Shown piece after piece: positions 49,601 through 59,209 of a stretch of DNA of 64,000 nt. Within the stretch, counting starts at the first letter, position 1. The number at the start of each line of letters is the position of its first letter. The notes beneath the pieces are model-generated. The model worked only from the letters and a program-made list of their open reading frames with translations. It was not told the DNA's origin and searched no databases. Origin of the DNA: Tolypothrix sp. PCC 7910 (lineage in GTDB: Bacteria > Cyanobacteriota > Cyanobacteriia > Cyanobacteriales > Nostocaceae); assembly GCF_011769525.1 (NCBI RefSeq), contig NZ_CP050440.1, positions 6,635,501-6,699,500 of the forward strand. The letters are read 5' to 3'. The position numbers and the translations under genes are program-made.

Positions 49601-50206
49601 TTATGATACTCCCATCTCCTGATTAATCACTTGTAGTAAGGTATCAAATGTCTCTAATTCAAATATTAAAATAATATCTCCAATCAGTTCTAATTGTTCA
49701 ATTGTAAATCTTGCTTGTGCTAGCAAAATTTTGGATTCGCTTACATTTGCAGATGCTAATAAATTTTCAATTTTATCTTCTAAATAAACAGGTATTGTGT
49801 AAGCCATGTGCTGTCTTAACACATTGCCAATTGAACCCATTACCCCATTAATTACAATATTCCCAATTTCGCTTAATGTACCAATTTTAACTGCATCTAA
49901 GTCAGTTGAACCTGGTTCTTCACCAGTCAAAACTGCTACTAATGAGGAAGCACTGTCAGTCGGGAAAATCAAGCCAGCTGTACCATAAAATGGGCCTGTA
50001 AAGCCGAGTCTCACAGCTGCTAAACTGTCTTCATGAAATCTTAAAGCTAATTCTTCATAGGCATCCGCAGCTGTTAATACCTTCACAAACGGAATTTCCA
50101 AACGAATGTGAGAGTTTACCATCTCATTGAGTAAACTTGCTGCCCTACCAACTCCAATATTAATTAATTCTTGTAGGGCATCTAATTGTTCTGCTGTCAC
50201 ATTCAT
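49601..50206 (-). CDS. cheC: CheC-type CheY-P phosphatase
   Basis: A 201-residue protein starting MNVTAEQLDALQELINIGVG. Two copies of the CheC signature are visible, QELINIGVGRAASLLNEM and LSEIGNIVINGVMGSIG, each keeping the catalytic Glu and Asn. It should remove phosphate from CheY to end the signal. An upstream frame reaches 50296 but overlaps cheY; the ATG at 50206, preceded by AAAGGAATAA and 7 bp after the cheY stop, is the true start. Confidence 0.9.
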   Translation of the reverse strand: MNVTAEQLDALQELINIGVGRAASLLNEMVNSHIRLEIPFVKVLTAADAYEELALRFHEDSLAAVRLGFTGPFYGTAGLIFPTDSASSLVAVLTGEEPGSTDLDAVKIGTLSEIGNIVINGVMGSIGNVLRQHMAYTIPVYLEDKIENLLASANVSESKILLAQARFTIEQLELIGDIILIFELETFDTLLQVINQEMGVS

Positions 50207-50213
50207 CTTGGCT

Positions 50214-50579
50214 TTATTCCTTTGTATTGAGAACTTGCTGAACGGCTGCACGCAATTCCTGTTCTTTTGGTGGTTTATTAATGAAGTTTGCTGCACCTAA
50301 CTGATAACTTTGATTGCGTGAGCCTTCTTGAATATCGGCTGAGATAATGATGGTAGGAATTTTTAATTGTTCATCTTGGAGAGCCTGCAAAAATTCAAAC
50401 CCATTCATGTCAGGCATTAAAATATCAGCTAAGACGCAGCTTGGCTGATGCTTGTGAACCATTTCTAACCCTTCGCGTCCATTACTAGCTTCGAGAATTT
50501 CATAGCCATCTACTTGCAGGAATTTCCGAATCATTCTGCGAGAGAAGGCTGCATCATCGATAATTAAAACCAATGCCAT
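50214..50579 (-). CDS. single-domain CheY-like response regulator
   Basis: A 121-residue receiver domain. The acidic pair is in LIIDDAAFSRR, the phospho-acceptor Asp in CVLADILMPDMNG (about residue 53) and the conserved Lys in FINKPPKEQEL. No output domain. It is the first gene of a minus-strand group with cheC and a hybrid kinase, and is divergent from cheA; it is the natural CheA phosphate target. Confidence 0.93.
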   Translation of the reverse strand: MALVLIIDDAAFSRRMIRKFLQVDGYEILEASNGREGLEMVHKHQPSCVLADILMPDMNGFEFLQALQDEQLKIPTIIISADIQEGSRNQSYQLGAANFINKPPKEQELRAAVQQVLNTKE

Positions 50580-51174
50580 CAGCTTTACCCTTTTGACCTG
50601 TGACTTCCAAAGATTACTTAATTAGTTCCTTCTTGGATTATCCATAAAAATTGAGCTTAAATAGAAAAATTTACTTTAGTTAATGTAAGAGTTTTTATTA
50701 TGGATAAGCACAAATTAGTTTTTAAAAAAAGTTATTACAAATGGCAATTTTATCTATTGAGAACAGACTGTTGATTACACATTTTATCTACTTTTATTTT
50801 AGCTTCTTGTACCTAAGATAAAATTTTTGTATGGGAAATATTAGTTATTGGCTGGATATTTCTCCAACTCATGCTGTAACTATGCATTTAAAAACACACT
50901 TCCTTGATATCATATAAGTAACACCGGGGTTAATAATATTCGATAAACTGACGATTTCATCGTTTACACTTGTAACATTGTCTATTCGTACACTGCTCAT
51001 TCTTTAAAGTTTAATTTGAATAGCAAAGAGGACATTGATTTCTTTGCTTTCGTTTTTTAGTTTAGCATTATATTTTCAGCATTTAGTGCGATAGACATCT
51101 CTCATGAGAGAGATATATATTGATTTTTGAAGCTTATTAGTATTAAAATAAGGAGTTTGCAATCTATTAACGCG
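50580..51174. other. divergent AT-rich spacer between cheY and cheA
   Basis: About 595 bp, notably AT-rich, likely carrying both divergent promoters. AAGGAG at 51149-51154 lies about 20 bases before the chosen cheA ATG. GAGAGATATATATTGATT near 51110 is an AT-rich box. No ORF accepted. Confidence 0.5.
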
Positions 51175-53310
51175 ATGGAGTTAACAGAAATAGATGATGA
51201 CATAGAAGCGTTTCTCGTTGAAAGCTACGAGAATCTTGATCAAATTGAACGTGACATTATTGAGATGGAGAAAGAGTCTGGAAATGGTGAAGAGTTAGTT
51301 CGGATTTATCGCTCACTCCACACTCTTAAAGGCAATTGTGGCTTTTTACCGTTCCCTAAGTTAGAAGCGCTGGCTCATGCGGCGGAAAGTTTGCTTTCGA
51401 GTTTGCGCGAACGCACCTTAGCAATCACCCCCCAAATCATCAGTACGTTACTCCAAACAATTGACAGTATTAGGCAAATGTTGTCTACGATCGCAGCGAC
51501 AAGAAAAGAAGGCGATCGCGATTATGTAGAACTAATTCAAAGATTAACTGCATTGCAACAGACTCAGTCAGCAGTTTCCCCATCACCACAGCCTGTAGAA
51601 TTATTTGATAGCGAATTAGAAGATTCAACCCTCACCACATCAGAATCTCATATTCGCGTTAATGTTGGGTTGTTAGATCAGGTGATGAATTTGGTAGGTG
51701 AACTGGTGTTAGCGCGTAACCAAGTCATGAAATTATCTACCAAGCTAAAAGATAGCAACTTAACTGCGGCTTGCCAAAGCTTGAACACAATTACAGGTGA
51801 GTTGCAAGAACAGGTAATGAAAACTCGCTTACAACCAATTAATAGTATCTGGCAAAAATTCCCCCGTGTAGTTCGCGATTTAGCGATCGCTTCTGGTAAA
51901 CAAGTTGCAGTGGAAATGGTGGGGATAGATACGGAACTAGATAAAAGTATTATTGAAGCCATCAAAGATCCCTTAACTCATTTAATCCGCAACTGTGTAG
52001 ATCATGGGATTGAGTTCCCCGCCGAACGCACAGCTAAGGGTAAACCTGCTGTTGGGAGGTTATTTCTCAAAGCTGGTTACGAAAGCGGTAAAGTCAATAT
52101 AGAAATTGGTGATGATGGACGCGGACTCAACCTTGACCGACTCAAAGCGCGATCGCAACAACTAGGATTAGTTAGCGCTACCCAAGCAGCTGCGATGAGT
52201 GACTCCGAAGCGATGAACTTAATTTTTTTACGTGGCTTTTCTACCGCCGAACAAATCACCAACCTCTCAGGACGAGGGGTAGGAATGGATATTGTCAAGG
52301 ACAATATCGAAAAAATTAACGGTAGCATCGAAATTGATAGCCAGTTAGGACAGGGAACAACATTTAAACTGAAAATTCCCCTGACATTGGCGATTATTTC
52401 TGCATTAATTATTAGCAGTAGTGGTGAATTTTATGCTATTCCTCAAGGGAATCTCCAAGAACTAGTGCGCCTAGAGATGGAGCAAGGATTAAAGAATATT
52501 GAAATATTTTATGATGTTCCCGTGTATCGCTTGCGGGGTGAACTTGTACCCTTAATTTACCTCGATCAGATATTACAAATTGCCAATACTGTTACCAATA
52601 GTGAACTTTTGAGTATAGCCATTATCCAAGCGGAAAACTATCGCTTTGGCTTGGTAGTAGATAGCATTGAAGATATTCAAGAAATTGTCGTCAAACCCTT
52701 AGGAAAACAATTAAAGAACGTCTCTTTATTTGCAGGAGCCACAATTTTAGGAGATGGGAAAGTAGCATTAATTATTGATATCGTCGGTTTAGCCAAGCAA
52801 GCTGGTGTCAGCAGCACATATCAGCAGCTGGCGAAGGCTACAGATGTCAGCATTCCAGATGATCGCCAAACTATGTTACTCTTTACAGGCCCCCAAAGCG
52901 CACGCATGGGTATTCCCCTAGCGATCGCATCCCGTCTGGCGGAAATTCCCGCAACTGCGATTGAGACAGTCGCTAATCAAACGGTTGTGCGGTATGACAA
53001 TCAAATTTTGCCACTAATTGATTTACACAGCATATTTGGAATTGGCGATCGCACCTTTGATAAGCTAGCAACAGAAACAGAGACATTATCAATTATTATT
53101 GTCTCTCCCTACCCAGCAGTCAGCGTGGCGCTAGTGGTTGATCGCATTCTCGACATTGTGGAAGAACCACTGACAGTTAAAGGTATACCTAGTAGAGAAG
53201 GTATTTTATTCTCTACTGTGATTCAAGGTAAAATCACAGAAATTCTGGATATTGAGGCGGTAATTCGGATTACTAATCCTTATTTGTTGCAACTAGCAAA
53301 TTCTCGATGA
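51175..53310 (+). CDS. cheA: chemotaxis histidine kinase CheA with two CheW-like modules
   Basis: A 711-residue kinase starting MELTEIDDDIEAFLVESYEN. The Hpt domain has phospho-acceptor His49 in YRSLHTLKGNCGFL. A linker and dimerisation region (about 160-230) follow, then the ATPase domain with HLIRNCVDHGIE, DDGRGL and GRGVGMDIVKDNI. Two CheW-like modules end the protein (about 400-540 and 560-705). No receiver is fused. It senses receptor state via CheW and phosphorylates CheY and CheB. An upstream TTG frame (51127) adds 16 residues with no support. Confidence 0.95.
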   Translation: MELTEIDDDIEAFLVESYENLDQIERDIIEMEKESGNGEELVRIYRSLHTLKGNCGFLPFPKLEALAHAAESLLSSLRERTLAITPQIISTLLQTIDSIRQMLSTIAATRKEGDRDYVELIQRLTALQQTQSAVSPSPQPVELFDSELEDSTLTTSESHIRVNVGLLDQVMNLVGELVLARNQVMKLSTKLKDSNLTAACQSLNTITGELQEQVMKTRLQPINSIWQKFPRVVRDLAIASGKQVAVEMVGIDTELDKSIIEAIKDPLTHLIRNCVDHGIEFPAERTAKGKPAVGRLFLKAGYESGKVNIEIGDDGRGLNLDRLKARSQQLGLVSATQAAAMSDSEAMNLIFLRGFSTAEQITNLSGRGVGMDIVKDNIEKINGSIEIDSQLGQGTTFKLKIPLTLAIISALIISSSGEFYAIPQGNLQELVRLEMEQGLKNIEIFYDVPVYRLRGELVPLIYLDQILQIANTVTNSELLSIAIIQAENYRFGLVVDSIEDIQEIVVKPLGKQLKNVSLFAGATILGDGKVALIIDIVGLAKQAGVSSTYQQLAKATDVSIPDDRQTMLLFTGPQSARMGIPLAIASRLAEIPATAIETVANQTVVRYDNQILPLIDLHSIFGIGDRTFDKLATETETLSIIIVSPYPAVSVALVVDRILDIVEEPLTVKGIPSREGILFSTVIQGKITEILDIEAVIRITNPYLLQLANSR

Positions 53311-53373
53311 TTTCTCACGCCTTCGATGTTATTAAGTCGGTCGGTGAAATTTAAAGATAACTGGCTGAGACTG

Positions 53374-53432
53374 TCATTCTTACAAAGTTCTGATCGGAGG
53401 AAACCTCCGCTCAGACTTTGCGCTTTGTCATT
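53374..53432. repeat. 59-bp hairpin element, copy 2
   Basis: Same as 12152-12210 except for a G-to-T change in the left arm and an AAA instead of TTT loop. It is again followed by TTTGTCATTTGTTATTTGTC heptamers. Confidence 0.85.
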
Positions 53433-53520
53433 TGTCATTTGTTATTTGTCCTTGGTAAGGATTTTAAACCTATTTACGTTGATTAAGATAGTTTAGTTTA
53501 TTTCCGCCGACTTACATTCA

Positions 53521-53712
53521 CAATGTCAACCGATACATTAGCAATGTCACCCGATACATTGGCAATGTCACCCGATACATTAACAATGTCACCCGATACA
53601 TTAGCAATGTCAACCGATACATTAACAATGTCAACCGATACATTGGCAATGTCACCCGATACATTAACAATGTCAACCGATACATTGGCAATGTCACCCG
53701 ATACATTGACAA
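53521..53712. repeat. 21-bp minisatellite, nine units
   Basis: Nine tandem 21-bp units of the form AATGTCAMCCGATACATTRRC, varying only at two places. Each unit has the mini-palindrome AATGT/ACATT. As 21 is a multiple of three, frames stay open on both strands; the plus frame 53523-53744 reads MS[TP]DTL[AT] nine times. No ribosome-binding site precedes it, so I score it as repeat DNA, not a gene. Confidence 0.9.
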
Positions 53713-53768
53713 TGCTGATGAAGCAGCTTGTGTGTACACCGTAGGCGCGCGAGAGGGGTGAAACGCTG

Positions 53769-53957
53769 TGGTGTCAACTTAACGTGAAACCCTCTTGGTT
53801 GCAAGGTTTTTGCCCTCACCCCCAACCCCTCTCCCACCAGGAGAGGGGAGCAAGAGATTTAATTCCCCCTTCTCCTGCGGGAGAAGGGGTTAGGGGATGA
53901 GGGCGAGGGTTTTGTACAACACTTGTCCTATATAGCTTTGAACTTAAGTTGACACCA
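53769..53957. mobile_element. 189-bp MITE-like element with 14-bp terminal inverted repeats
   Basis: TGGTGTCAACTTAA (53769-53782) and TTAAGTTGACACCA (53944-53957) are perfect inverted ends. Inside is a long, imperfect palindrome of the CCCCAACCCCTCTCC / GGAGAAGGGGTTAGGGG type. No ORF; no clear target duplication was found. The remaining gap to cheW (53958-54200) has an AGGGGAAGGGGG tract and CCTTTAACCTTTAACC repeats. Confidence 0.7.
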
Positions 53958-54200
53958 ATGGGCAGTGTCATACCCTTACAATTATCTGTACTTCAGCAAC
54001 TTGCAATCTGTCGGATCACGGATATTAAAGGCTGATTGGCGTTTCCTTCCTCAATACTTGTCGGTTAAGGGAAAAAAGGGGAAGGGGGAAGGGGAAAGAA
54101 AAAACCTTTAACCCTTAACCTTTAACCTTTTCCCCAAAACCAATTTTGGTTTTAAAACGCTATCCCTTGTAGTATTGCTTCCTTCTCCACCCTAACCATC

Positions 54201-54644
54201 ATGACTGAACAACTGTGTACCTTTTTCCTCAACGGCATTTTTTTTGGGATTGACGTACAGTACGTTCAAGAAGTAATTCGTCCTCAAGCTACAACACCTG
54301 TACCCTTGGCTCCCCCAGATATTTGTGGATTAATTAATCTGCGGGGACAAATTCTTACTGTCATTGATTTACAGCAAAGATTAGAAATTGGGAAATCAGC
54401 GATCCGCACCACAACACCACAAGATGAAGCCCAAGGGTTTAATATAGTGGTTTCTACTAACGATGAGGTAGTTAGCTTGCTCGTTGATGATGTTGGAGAT
54501 GTTTTAGAATTCACACAAAATATATTTCAACCCCCACCAGCAACTTTAAAAGGTAGAATGCATCAGATGCTAGCTGGAGCTTATCCATATGCAGGAGGTT
54601 TGCTGCTAGTTCTAGACACTAAAAAAATTTTAGCTGTTAATTGA
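54201..54644 (+). CDS. cheW: chemotaxis coupling protein CheW
   Basis: A 147-residue beta-barrel adaptor. Family pattern: FFLNGIFFGIDVQYVQEVIR, PPDICGLINLRGQILTVIDL and VVSLLVDDVGDVLEF. It bridges receptors to CheA. Followed after 12 bp by the receptor gene, whose GAGGAG ribosome-binding site overlaps its TGA. Confidence 0.95.
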   Translation: MTEQLCTFFLNGIFFGIDVQYVQEVIRPQATTPVPLAPPDICGLINLRGQILTVIDLQQRLEIGKSAIRTTTPQDEAQGFNIVVSTNDEVVSLLVDDVGDVLEFTQNIFQPPPATLKGRMHQMLAGAYPYAGGLLLVLDTKKILAVN

Positions 54645-54656
54645 GGAGCGCTTGCA

Positions 54657-55955
54657 ATGGCTACAAGTCGGAGTGGGAAAACAGCCAAAACTCCCTCAGA
54701 TAATAATATCAATACAGTCGAGAGCGATCGCACTCCTACAGATCCGCAACTGCAACCTTTACTTAACGCATTGATAGCTGCCAAAAACGGTGATTTTTCC
54801 GTACGCTTACCAGTAGAGAACAATGGATTAGCCCAAATCGCCACAGTTTTTAATGAATTGGTGAGCGTCAACCAAACTTTTACCACAGAAGTGAATCGCT
54901 TCACATCCGAGATTGGTAAAAAAGGCAAACTCGGTTCCCAGGCTGATGTTCCCGGTGTGACAGGTGCTTGGCAAGAAGTGATTGACAATTTAAACCAGAT
55001 GTCAATTAACCTCAGACAGCAAATCACAAGTATCAATGAAGTAACCCTAGCTGTTGCTAGTGGCGATTTATCTCAGCAAATTAGGGTACGCAATGCTGGC
55101 GACTTCAAGCAGCTTACCGATAATACCAATCAAATGATCGGTAGCCTCAAGTCTTCAATTCAACAAATGGCAGAAGTAGCCACAGCAGTTGCATCTTCCG
55201 CAGAAGAATTAACCGCCGTTAGTCAAGAAATGACTGCAAATGCCGAACAAACCTCAGAACAAGCAACTTCCGCCTCCGTCTCAGCTGAACAGGTGAATCA
55301 GAATACGACAACAGTCGTGACTGCAGTGGAAGAGATGAACGCTAGTATTCGCGAAATTGCCAAGACTGTTTCCCAAGGTGCAAAAGTAGCAGTGGAAGCT
55401 GTAAAAACTGCCGATCGCACCAACGAAACCATTGGTAAACTTGGTCAAAGCAGCGTGGAAATTGGCAAAGTCATCAAAGTCATTACCTCAATTGCCCAAC
55501 AAACAAACTTGCTCGCCTTGAATGCTACGATTGAAGCAGCAAGAGCCGGAGATGCTGGCAGAGGATTTGCTGTAGTCGCAAACGAAGTCAAGGAACTAGC
55601 TAAACAAACAGCCAACGCCACCGAAGATATCAGCCAGCGAATTGAAGCGATTCAAACAGATACCAAAGGTGCAGTTAACGCAATCACGCAAATTACCGAA
55701 ATCATTAACCAGATTAATGACTTGCAAAGTGCGATCGCTAGTGCTGTTGAAGAACAAACCGCAACCACCAACGAAATCGCGCGCAACATCGCCGAAGCAG
55801 CCACAGGAACCTCTGGGATTGCCAAAAACATTGGCATTGTCGCACTTAACGCCCAAACCACCACAATAGGAGCCAGCAACACCTCACAAGCCGCCACAGA
55901 ACTATCCCGAATGGCAGTAGATTTGCAAAAAGTTGTTAATCAGTTTCAGTATTAA
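54657..55955 (+). CDS. soluble methyl-accepting chemotaxis protein
   Basis: A 432-residue receptor without membrane segments or a ligand-binding domain. A disordered N-terminus (1-30), two HAMP-like units (about 30-90 and 100-165) and a long coiled-coil signalling domain follow. The hairpin tip is [20 protein letters not shown], continuing [17 protein letters not shown]. The C-terminus (VVNQFQY) has no CheR-tethering pentapeptide. It must sense a cytoplasmic cue or act with a partner. Four genes, cheW-mcp-cheB-cheR, run together on plus. Confidence 0.93.
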   Translation: MATSRSGKTAKTPSDNNINTVESDRTPTDPQLQPLLNALIAAKNGDFSVRLPVENNGLAQIATVFNELVSVNQTFTTEVNRFTSEIGKKGKLGSQADVPGVTGAWQEVIDNLNQMSINLRQQITSINEVTLAVASGDLSQQIRVRNAGDFKQLTDNTNQMIGSLKSSIQQMAEVATAVASSAEELTAVSQEMTANAEQTSEQATSASVSAEQVNQNTTTVVTAVEEMNASIREIAKTVSQGAKVAVEAVKTADRTNETIGKLGQSSVEIGKVIKVITSIAQQTNLLALNATIEAARAGDAGRGFAVVANEVKELAKQTANATEDISQRIEAIQTDTKGAVNAITQITEIINQINDLQSAIASAVEEQTATTNEIARNIAEAATGTSGIAKNIGIVALNAQTTTIGASNTSQAATELSRMAVDLQKVVNQFQY

Positions 55956-56042
55956 TTGGTGTTTGGTGTTTGGTAATGGGTAATTGGTAATTGGTAATTG
56001 GTAATTGCTCCCCTGCTCCCTCTGCTCCCTTCCCCCTCATCT

Positions 56043-56170
56043 CCCCAATCCCCAATCCCCAGTCCCCAATCCCCAATCCCCAATCCCCAATCCCCAATCC
56101 CCAATCCCCAATCCCCAATCCCCAATCCCCAGTCCCCAATCCCTAGTCCCCAATCCCCAATCCCCAACCC
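56043..56170. repeat. CCCCAAT heptamer tandem repeat, about 18 units
   Basis: The longest heptamer array in the window: CCCCAAT/CCCCAGT units, almost uninterrupted, ending three bases before the cheB ATG. The frame is open through the array from 56005, which gives a false N-terminal extension of PNPQSPI repeats. Confidence 0.92.
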
Positions 56171-56172
56171 CT

Positions 56173-57246
56173 ATGCCCAAAATCCGGGTACTCGTAGTTG
56201 ATGACGCTGTTGTTGTTCGGAGTCGTTTAAGTAAAATTCTGTCCAGCGATGCTGAGTTGGAGGTGGTGGATGTAGCGGCTAATGGACGTATTGCACTGGC
56301 GAAGATTCCTTATGTGAATCCTGATGTGATTATTTTGGATGTGGAAATGCCAGATTTGAATGGTTTGGAAACCTTGGCGGCTATTCGCCAAATGTATCCA
56401 CACTTACCCGTAATCATGTTCAGCACTTCCACACGCATAGGAGCAACTGCAACTCTGGAAGCTCTGTCTTTGGGTGCTTCAGATTATGCCACCAAACCTA
56501 GTAACTTAGGAAGTATGGAGGCAACTACCCAACATATCCGTGAAGAATTAATTCCGAAAATTAAGCTATTTGGTGCTGGAATTAATGTATTTACGCCACA
56601 AATTGCAATTAATCCTGCAAATTCTCCTCCCCTCACTCCAAAAATAGACCAAGTGGATGTTATTGCAATTGGAGTTTCAACAGGAGGGCCAAATGCCTTA
56701 GCAAAAATACTTCCTGAACTTCCTGGCGATTTAGCAGTTCCCATCCTGATTGTGCAACATATGCCGCCAATGTTTACAAAATTGTTAGCCGAAAGATTAG
56801 CTTCTAAGTGCCGAATCCAAGTGGATGAAGCGATTCCCGGCGCAGTATTAGAACCTGGAAAAGCGTGGATTGCGCCTGGAGATTTCCACATGGTTGTACA
56901 ACGGCATGAAAATGTAGTTAAAATTGATACTCATAAATCACCGCCTGAAAATTCCTGTCGCCCTTCGGTAGATGTTTTGTTGCGCTCAGTTGCAGAAGTT
57001 TATGGTGGTAAAGCGATCGCTGTTATACTGACAGGAATGGGGCAAGATGGATTACATGGTTGTAAGTGGATTCGGGAAGCTGGTGGTCAAATATTGGCTC
57101 AGGATAAAGCTAGTAGTGTAGTGTGGGGAATGCCAGGTTTTGTTGTCAACGCCGGACTAGCCGATCAAATTGTACCCCTCGACCAAATGGCAGGTGAAAT
57201 TATGCACCGAGTTCGTTACAATCAAGCTCCTATCTTAGGTCTGTAA
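56173..57246 (+). CDS. cheB: chemotaxis-specific protein-glutamate methylesterase CheB
   Basis: A 357-residue protein starting [21 protein letters not shown] receiver (1-125) with Asp in [13 protein letters not shown] and a methylesterase (about 165-350) with Ser in [14 protein letters not shown], His in VQHMPPMFT and Asp in MGQDGLHG. It removes methyl groups from receptors. The ATG follows the heptamer array directly, so no ribosome-binding site is visible; translation may be coupled or start elsewhere in the array. It overlaps cheR by one base. Confidence 0.95.
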   Translation: MPKIRVLVVDDAVVVRSRLSKILSSDAELEVVDVAANGRIALAKIPYVNPDVIILDVEMPDLNGLETLAAIRQMYPHLPVIMFSTSTRIGATATLEALSLGASDYATKPSNLGSMEATTQHIREELIPKIKLFGAGINVFTPQIAINPANSPPLTPKIDQVDVIAIGVSTGGPNALAKILPELPGDLAVPILIVQHMPPMFTKLLAERLASKCRIQVDEAIPGAVLEPGKAWIAPGDFHMVVQRHENVVKIDTHKSPPENSCRPSVDVLLRSVAEVYGGKAIAVILTGMGQDGLHGCKWIREAGGQILAQDKASSVVWGMPGFVVNAGLADQIVPLDQMAGEIMHRVRYNQAPILGL

Positions 57247-58076
57247 TGAAACAGACAATGGGTGTAACTAGCACTGATTTTGATTTTCTCCGAGATTTAG
57301 TTTATCGTCATTCGGCAGTTGTGTTGTCTGCGGATAAAACCTATTTAGCAGAGTTATATTTACAGCCAATTACAGCCTCACTAGGATTAGCAACGATTGG
57401 CGATTTGGTGGATTATTTACGGAATAAGCCATTTAGCGCGACTCACACCCAGGTAATTGAAGCTTTAGTTACCAATGAAACATCTTTCTTCCGTGATATT
57501 TACCCCTTTGAAGCGCTGCAAAAATTTGTTTTACCAGAGTTAATCAAAAAACGCGCAATTGAGCGATCGCTTAATATTTGGTGTGCAGCTTGTTCTCATG
57601 GACAGGAACCTTATAGCATCGCGATGCTCATCCGCGAACATTTTCCTCTATTAGCCAATTGGTCTGTAAAGCTGATTGCAAGCGACTTTTCCAGCAAAGC
57701 TTTAACCAAGGCGCGCCAAGGACGTTATAACCAGCTAGAAATTCAGCGAGGACTACCAAGCAATTTGCGCGATCGCTATTTTCACAAACTAGATAATGAT
57801 TGGCAAATTCACGATGAAATCATCAAGATGGTGGATCTTCAGCAAATCAATCTTGTCAAACCTTGGCCATCTCTACCCAAAAGTGATGTGATATTTTTAC
57901 GTAATGTTTTAATTTACTTTGATATCCCAACTAAAAAAGCTTTACTCAAGAAAATTAAGCAGCAATTAAGTTCAGATGGCTATTTATTTCTCGGTAATGC
58001 TGAAACTACCATTAATCTAGATACATCATTCGAGCGTTTGCAATTAGAAAAAAGTATCTGTTATCGATTAAAATAA
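57246..58076 (+). CDS. cheR: chemotaxis protein methyltransferase CheR
   Basis: A 276-residue SAM-dependent enzyme that methylates receptor glutamates. The N-terminal helical domain is followed by the SAM-binding WCAACSHGQEPYSIAML (about 116-132), LIASDFSSKALTKARQGRY and FLRNVLIYFD. NETSFFRD is the family signature. The start codon shares its A with the cheB stop (TAATG). Confidence 0.96.
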   Translation: MKQTMGVTSTDFDFLRDLVYRHSAVVLSADKTYLAELYLQPITASLGLATIGDLVDYLRNKPFSATHTQVIEALVTNETSFFRDIYPFEALQKFVLPELIKKRAIERSLNIWCAACSHGQEPYSIAMLIREHFPLLANWSVKLIASDFSSKALTKARQGRYNQLEIQRGLPSNLRDRYFHKLDNDWQIHDEIIKMVDLQQINLVKPWPSLPKSDVIFLRNVLIYFDIPTKKALLKKIKQQLSSDGYLFLGNAETTINLDTSFERLQLEKSICYRLK

Positions 58077-58116
58077 TATTTGTAGAAATTCAAATAAATA
58101 TTAGAAGTTAGTAGTA

Positions 58117-58145
58117 GGATGCGTTAGCGATAGCGTAACGCATTA
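58117..58145. repeat. GGATGCGTTAGCGATAGCGTAACGCATT palindromic repeat
   Basis: Inverted copy of the element at 11275-11303, with one end base changed, just after cheR. Confidence 0.7.
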
Positions 58146-58266
58146 GTTCTAAAGCTTTTCGCGCTGAGATTTGTTCAAGAATCAAATCGGATTCCTATAT
58201 TTAAAAATTAATATCGATAAAAATCAATTTATAATCTAAATTAATAACTGCTATATATATAACAAT

Positions 58267-58788
58267 ATGACTCCTCGCCACACATCACTCCCGCTATTAC
58301 TAACTATTAGCCTAGCCACTATTTCCCTCATACCCATCCAACCTTTACAAGCAGAAACTATTACTGTGCCGCAAGCTTCTAATGCTCCATTGGAACTCAG
58401 CTTGTTAACAAAGCCAAAAGGTTCTGTGATTACCGGGAATACCATTAACCAAGGTAACTTAACTGTTCCCAGCTTATGGTGGGCAAAGGTAAGCTCTGAG
58501 AACAAGCTTTTAGACAATTGGATAGCATATCCACCTTCTCAAAAAGAAGCAGCCAGAGTAGATTTAGTTGTGAATCAGCAAATTTGGAGTTTATTAGATT
58601 ATCTAGAACGCTACGACTTTGTAAATCGTTTAGGTACAGCCGCCAGGAAGGATAATTATAATCTCCGAGTATTTAATTATCAGGAAGAACTTTTAGCAAC
58701 TTATACTTGTACCTTTAACAATAGTCAGCCTTTATGCAGTATCAAACTATCTTCTCAAAATCAGTTAGGCTGGCGGCGTTCTTTATAG
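58267..58788 (+). CDS. secreted conserved hypothetical protein
   Basis: A 173-residue protein. A signal peptide (SLPLLLTISLATISLIPIQP followed by LQA) cleaves near residue 29. The mature part includes LTVPSLWWAKVSSENKLLDN and two Cys (TYTCTFNN, QPLCSIK) that may form a disulphide. The pattern is of a cyanobacterial periplasmic or lumenal protein of unknown function. Confidence 0.75.
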   Translation: MTPRHTSLPLLLTISLATISLIPIQPLQAETITVPQASNAPLELSLLTKPKGSVITGNTINQGNLTVPSLWWAKVSSENKLLDNWIAYPPSQKEAARVDLVVNQQIWSLLDYLERYDFVNRLGTAARKDNYNLRVFNYQEELLATYTCTFNNSQPLCSIKLSSQNQLGWRRSL

Positions 58789-58842
58789 ACCAATATGGTT
58801 CAGTTAAGAAAATTAATTGATAACAAAACCAAAAAACTAGTT

Positions 58843-58942
58843 ATACCAAATCAAATAATGTTTGCGACACATCAATATATTCTAGAGGGCAAGGCACTGC
58901 CTTGCCCCTACCATCTGTCGCATTCTTTTTTCAAATTGGTAT
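58843..58942. mobile_element. ATACCAA-ended MITE, copy 2
   Basis: A 100-bp element from ATACCAAATCAAATAATGTT to TTCAAATTGGTAT. It has an internal perfect palindrome GGGCAAGGCA/TGCCTTGCCC. Its ends match the inverted copy at 31944-32040. The rest of 58943-59209 holds GGGGGTTTGGGGG-type repeats near 58974-59032 and AAAAGGG tracts. Confidence 0.75.
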
Positions 58943-59209
58943 TACTCAACAAAAAAACCGAACAATAATTTTGGAGGGGGTTTGGGGGACGCAACCGTCA
59001 CCCAATCGGGGGTTTGGGGGATTCTCCCCCAATTCTTCTGGCTTTTTTCATTAAGTGACAAATCAATCACTAATGAGCTTAACCCAAGCGTATTGTTTTA
59101 TAGAAACTAACAGTTGTTTGCCAAACCAAAATTACTAGGTTGGGACTGAAAAAAGGGAAAAGGAAAAGAGGCTAAAAACCTTTTTCCTTTTCCCTTTTCT
59201 CTTTTGCCT

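Noticed and set aside
53523-53744. 73-residue MSPDTLA repeat protein
   Set aside because: Nine 21-bp DNA units keep frames open on both strands; no ribosome-binding site and no non-repeat domain.
56005-56172. N-terminal extension of CheB
   Set aside because: It is translated CCCCAAT repeats; the receiver domain begins directly at the ATG at 56173.
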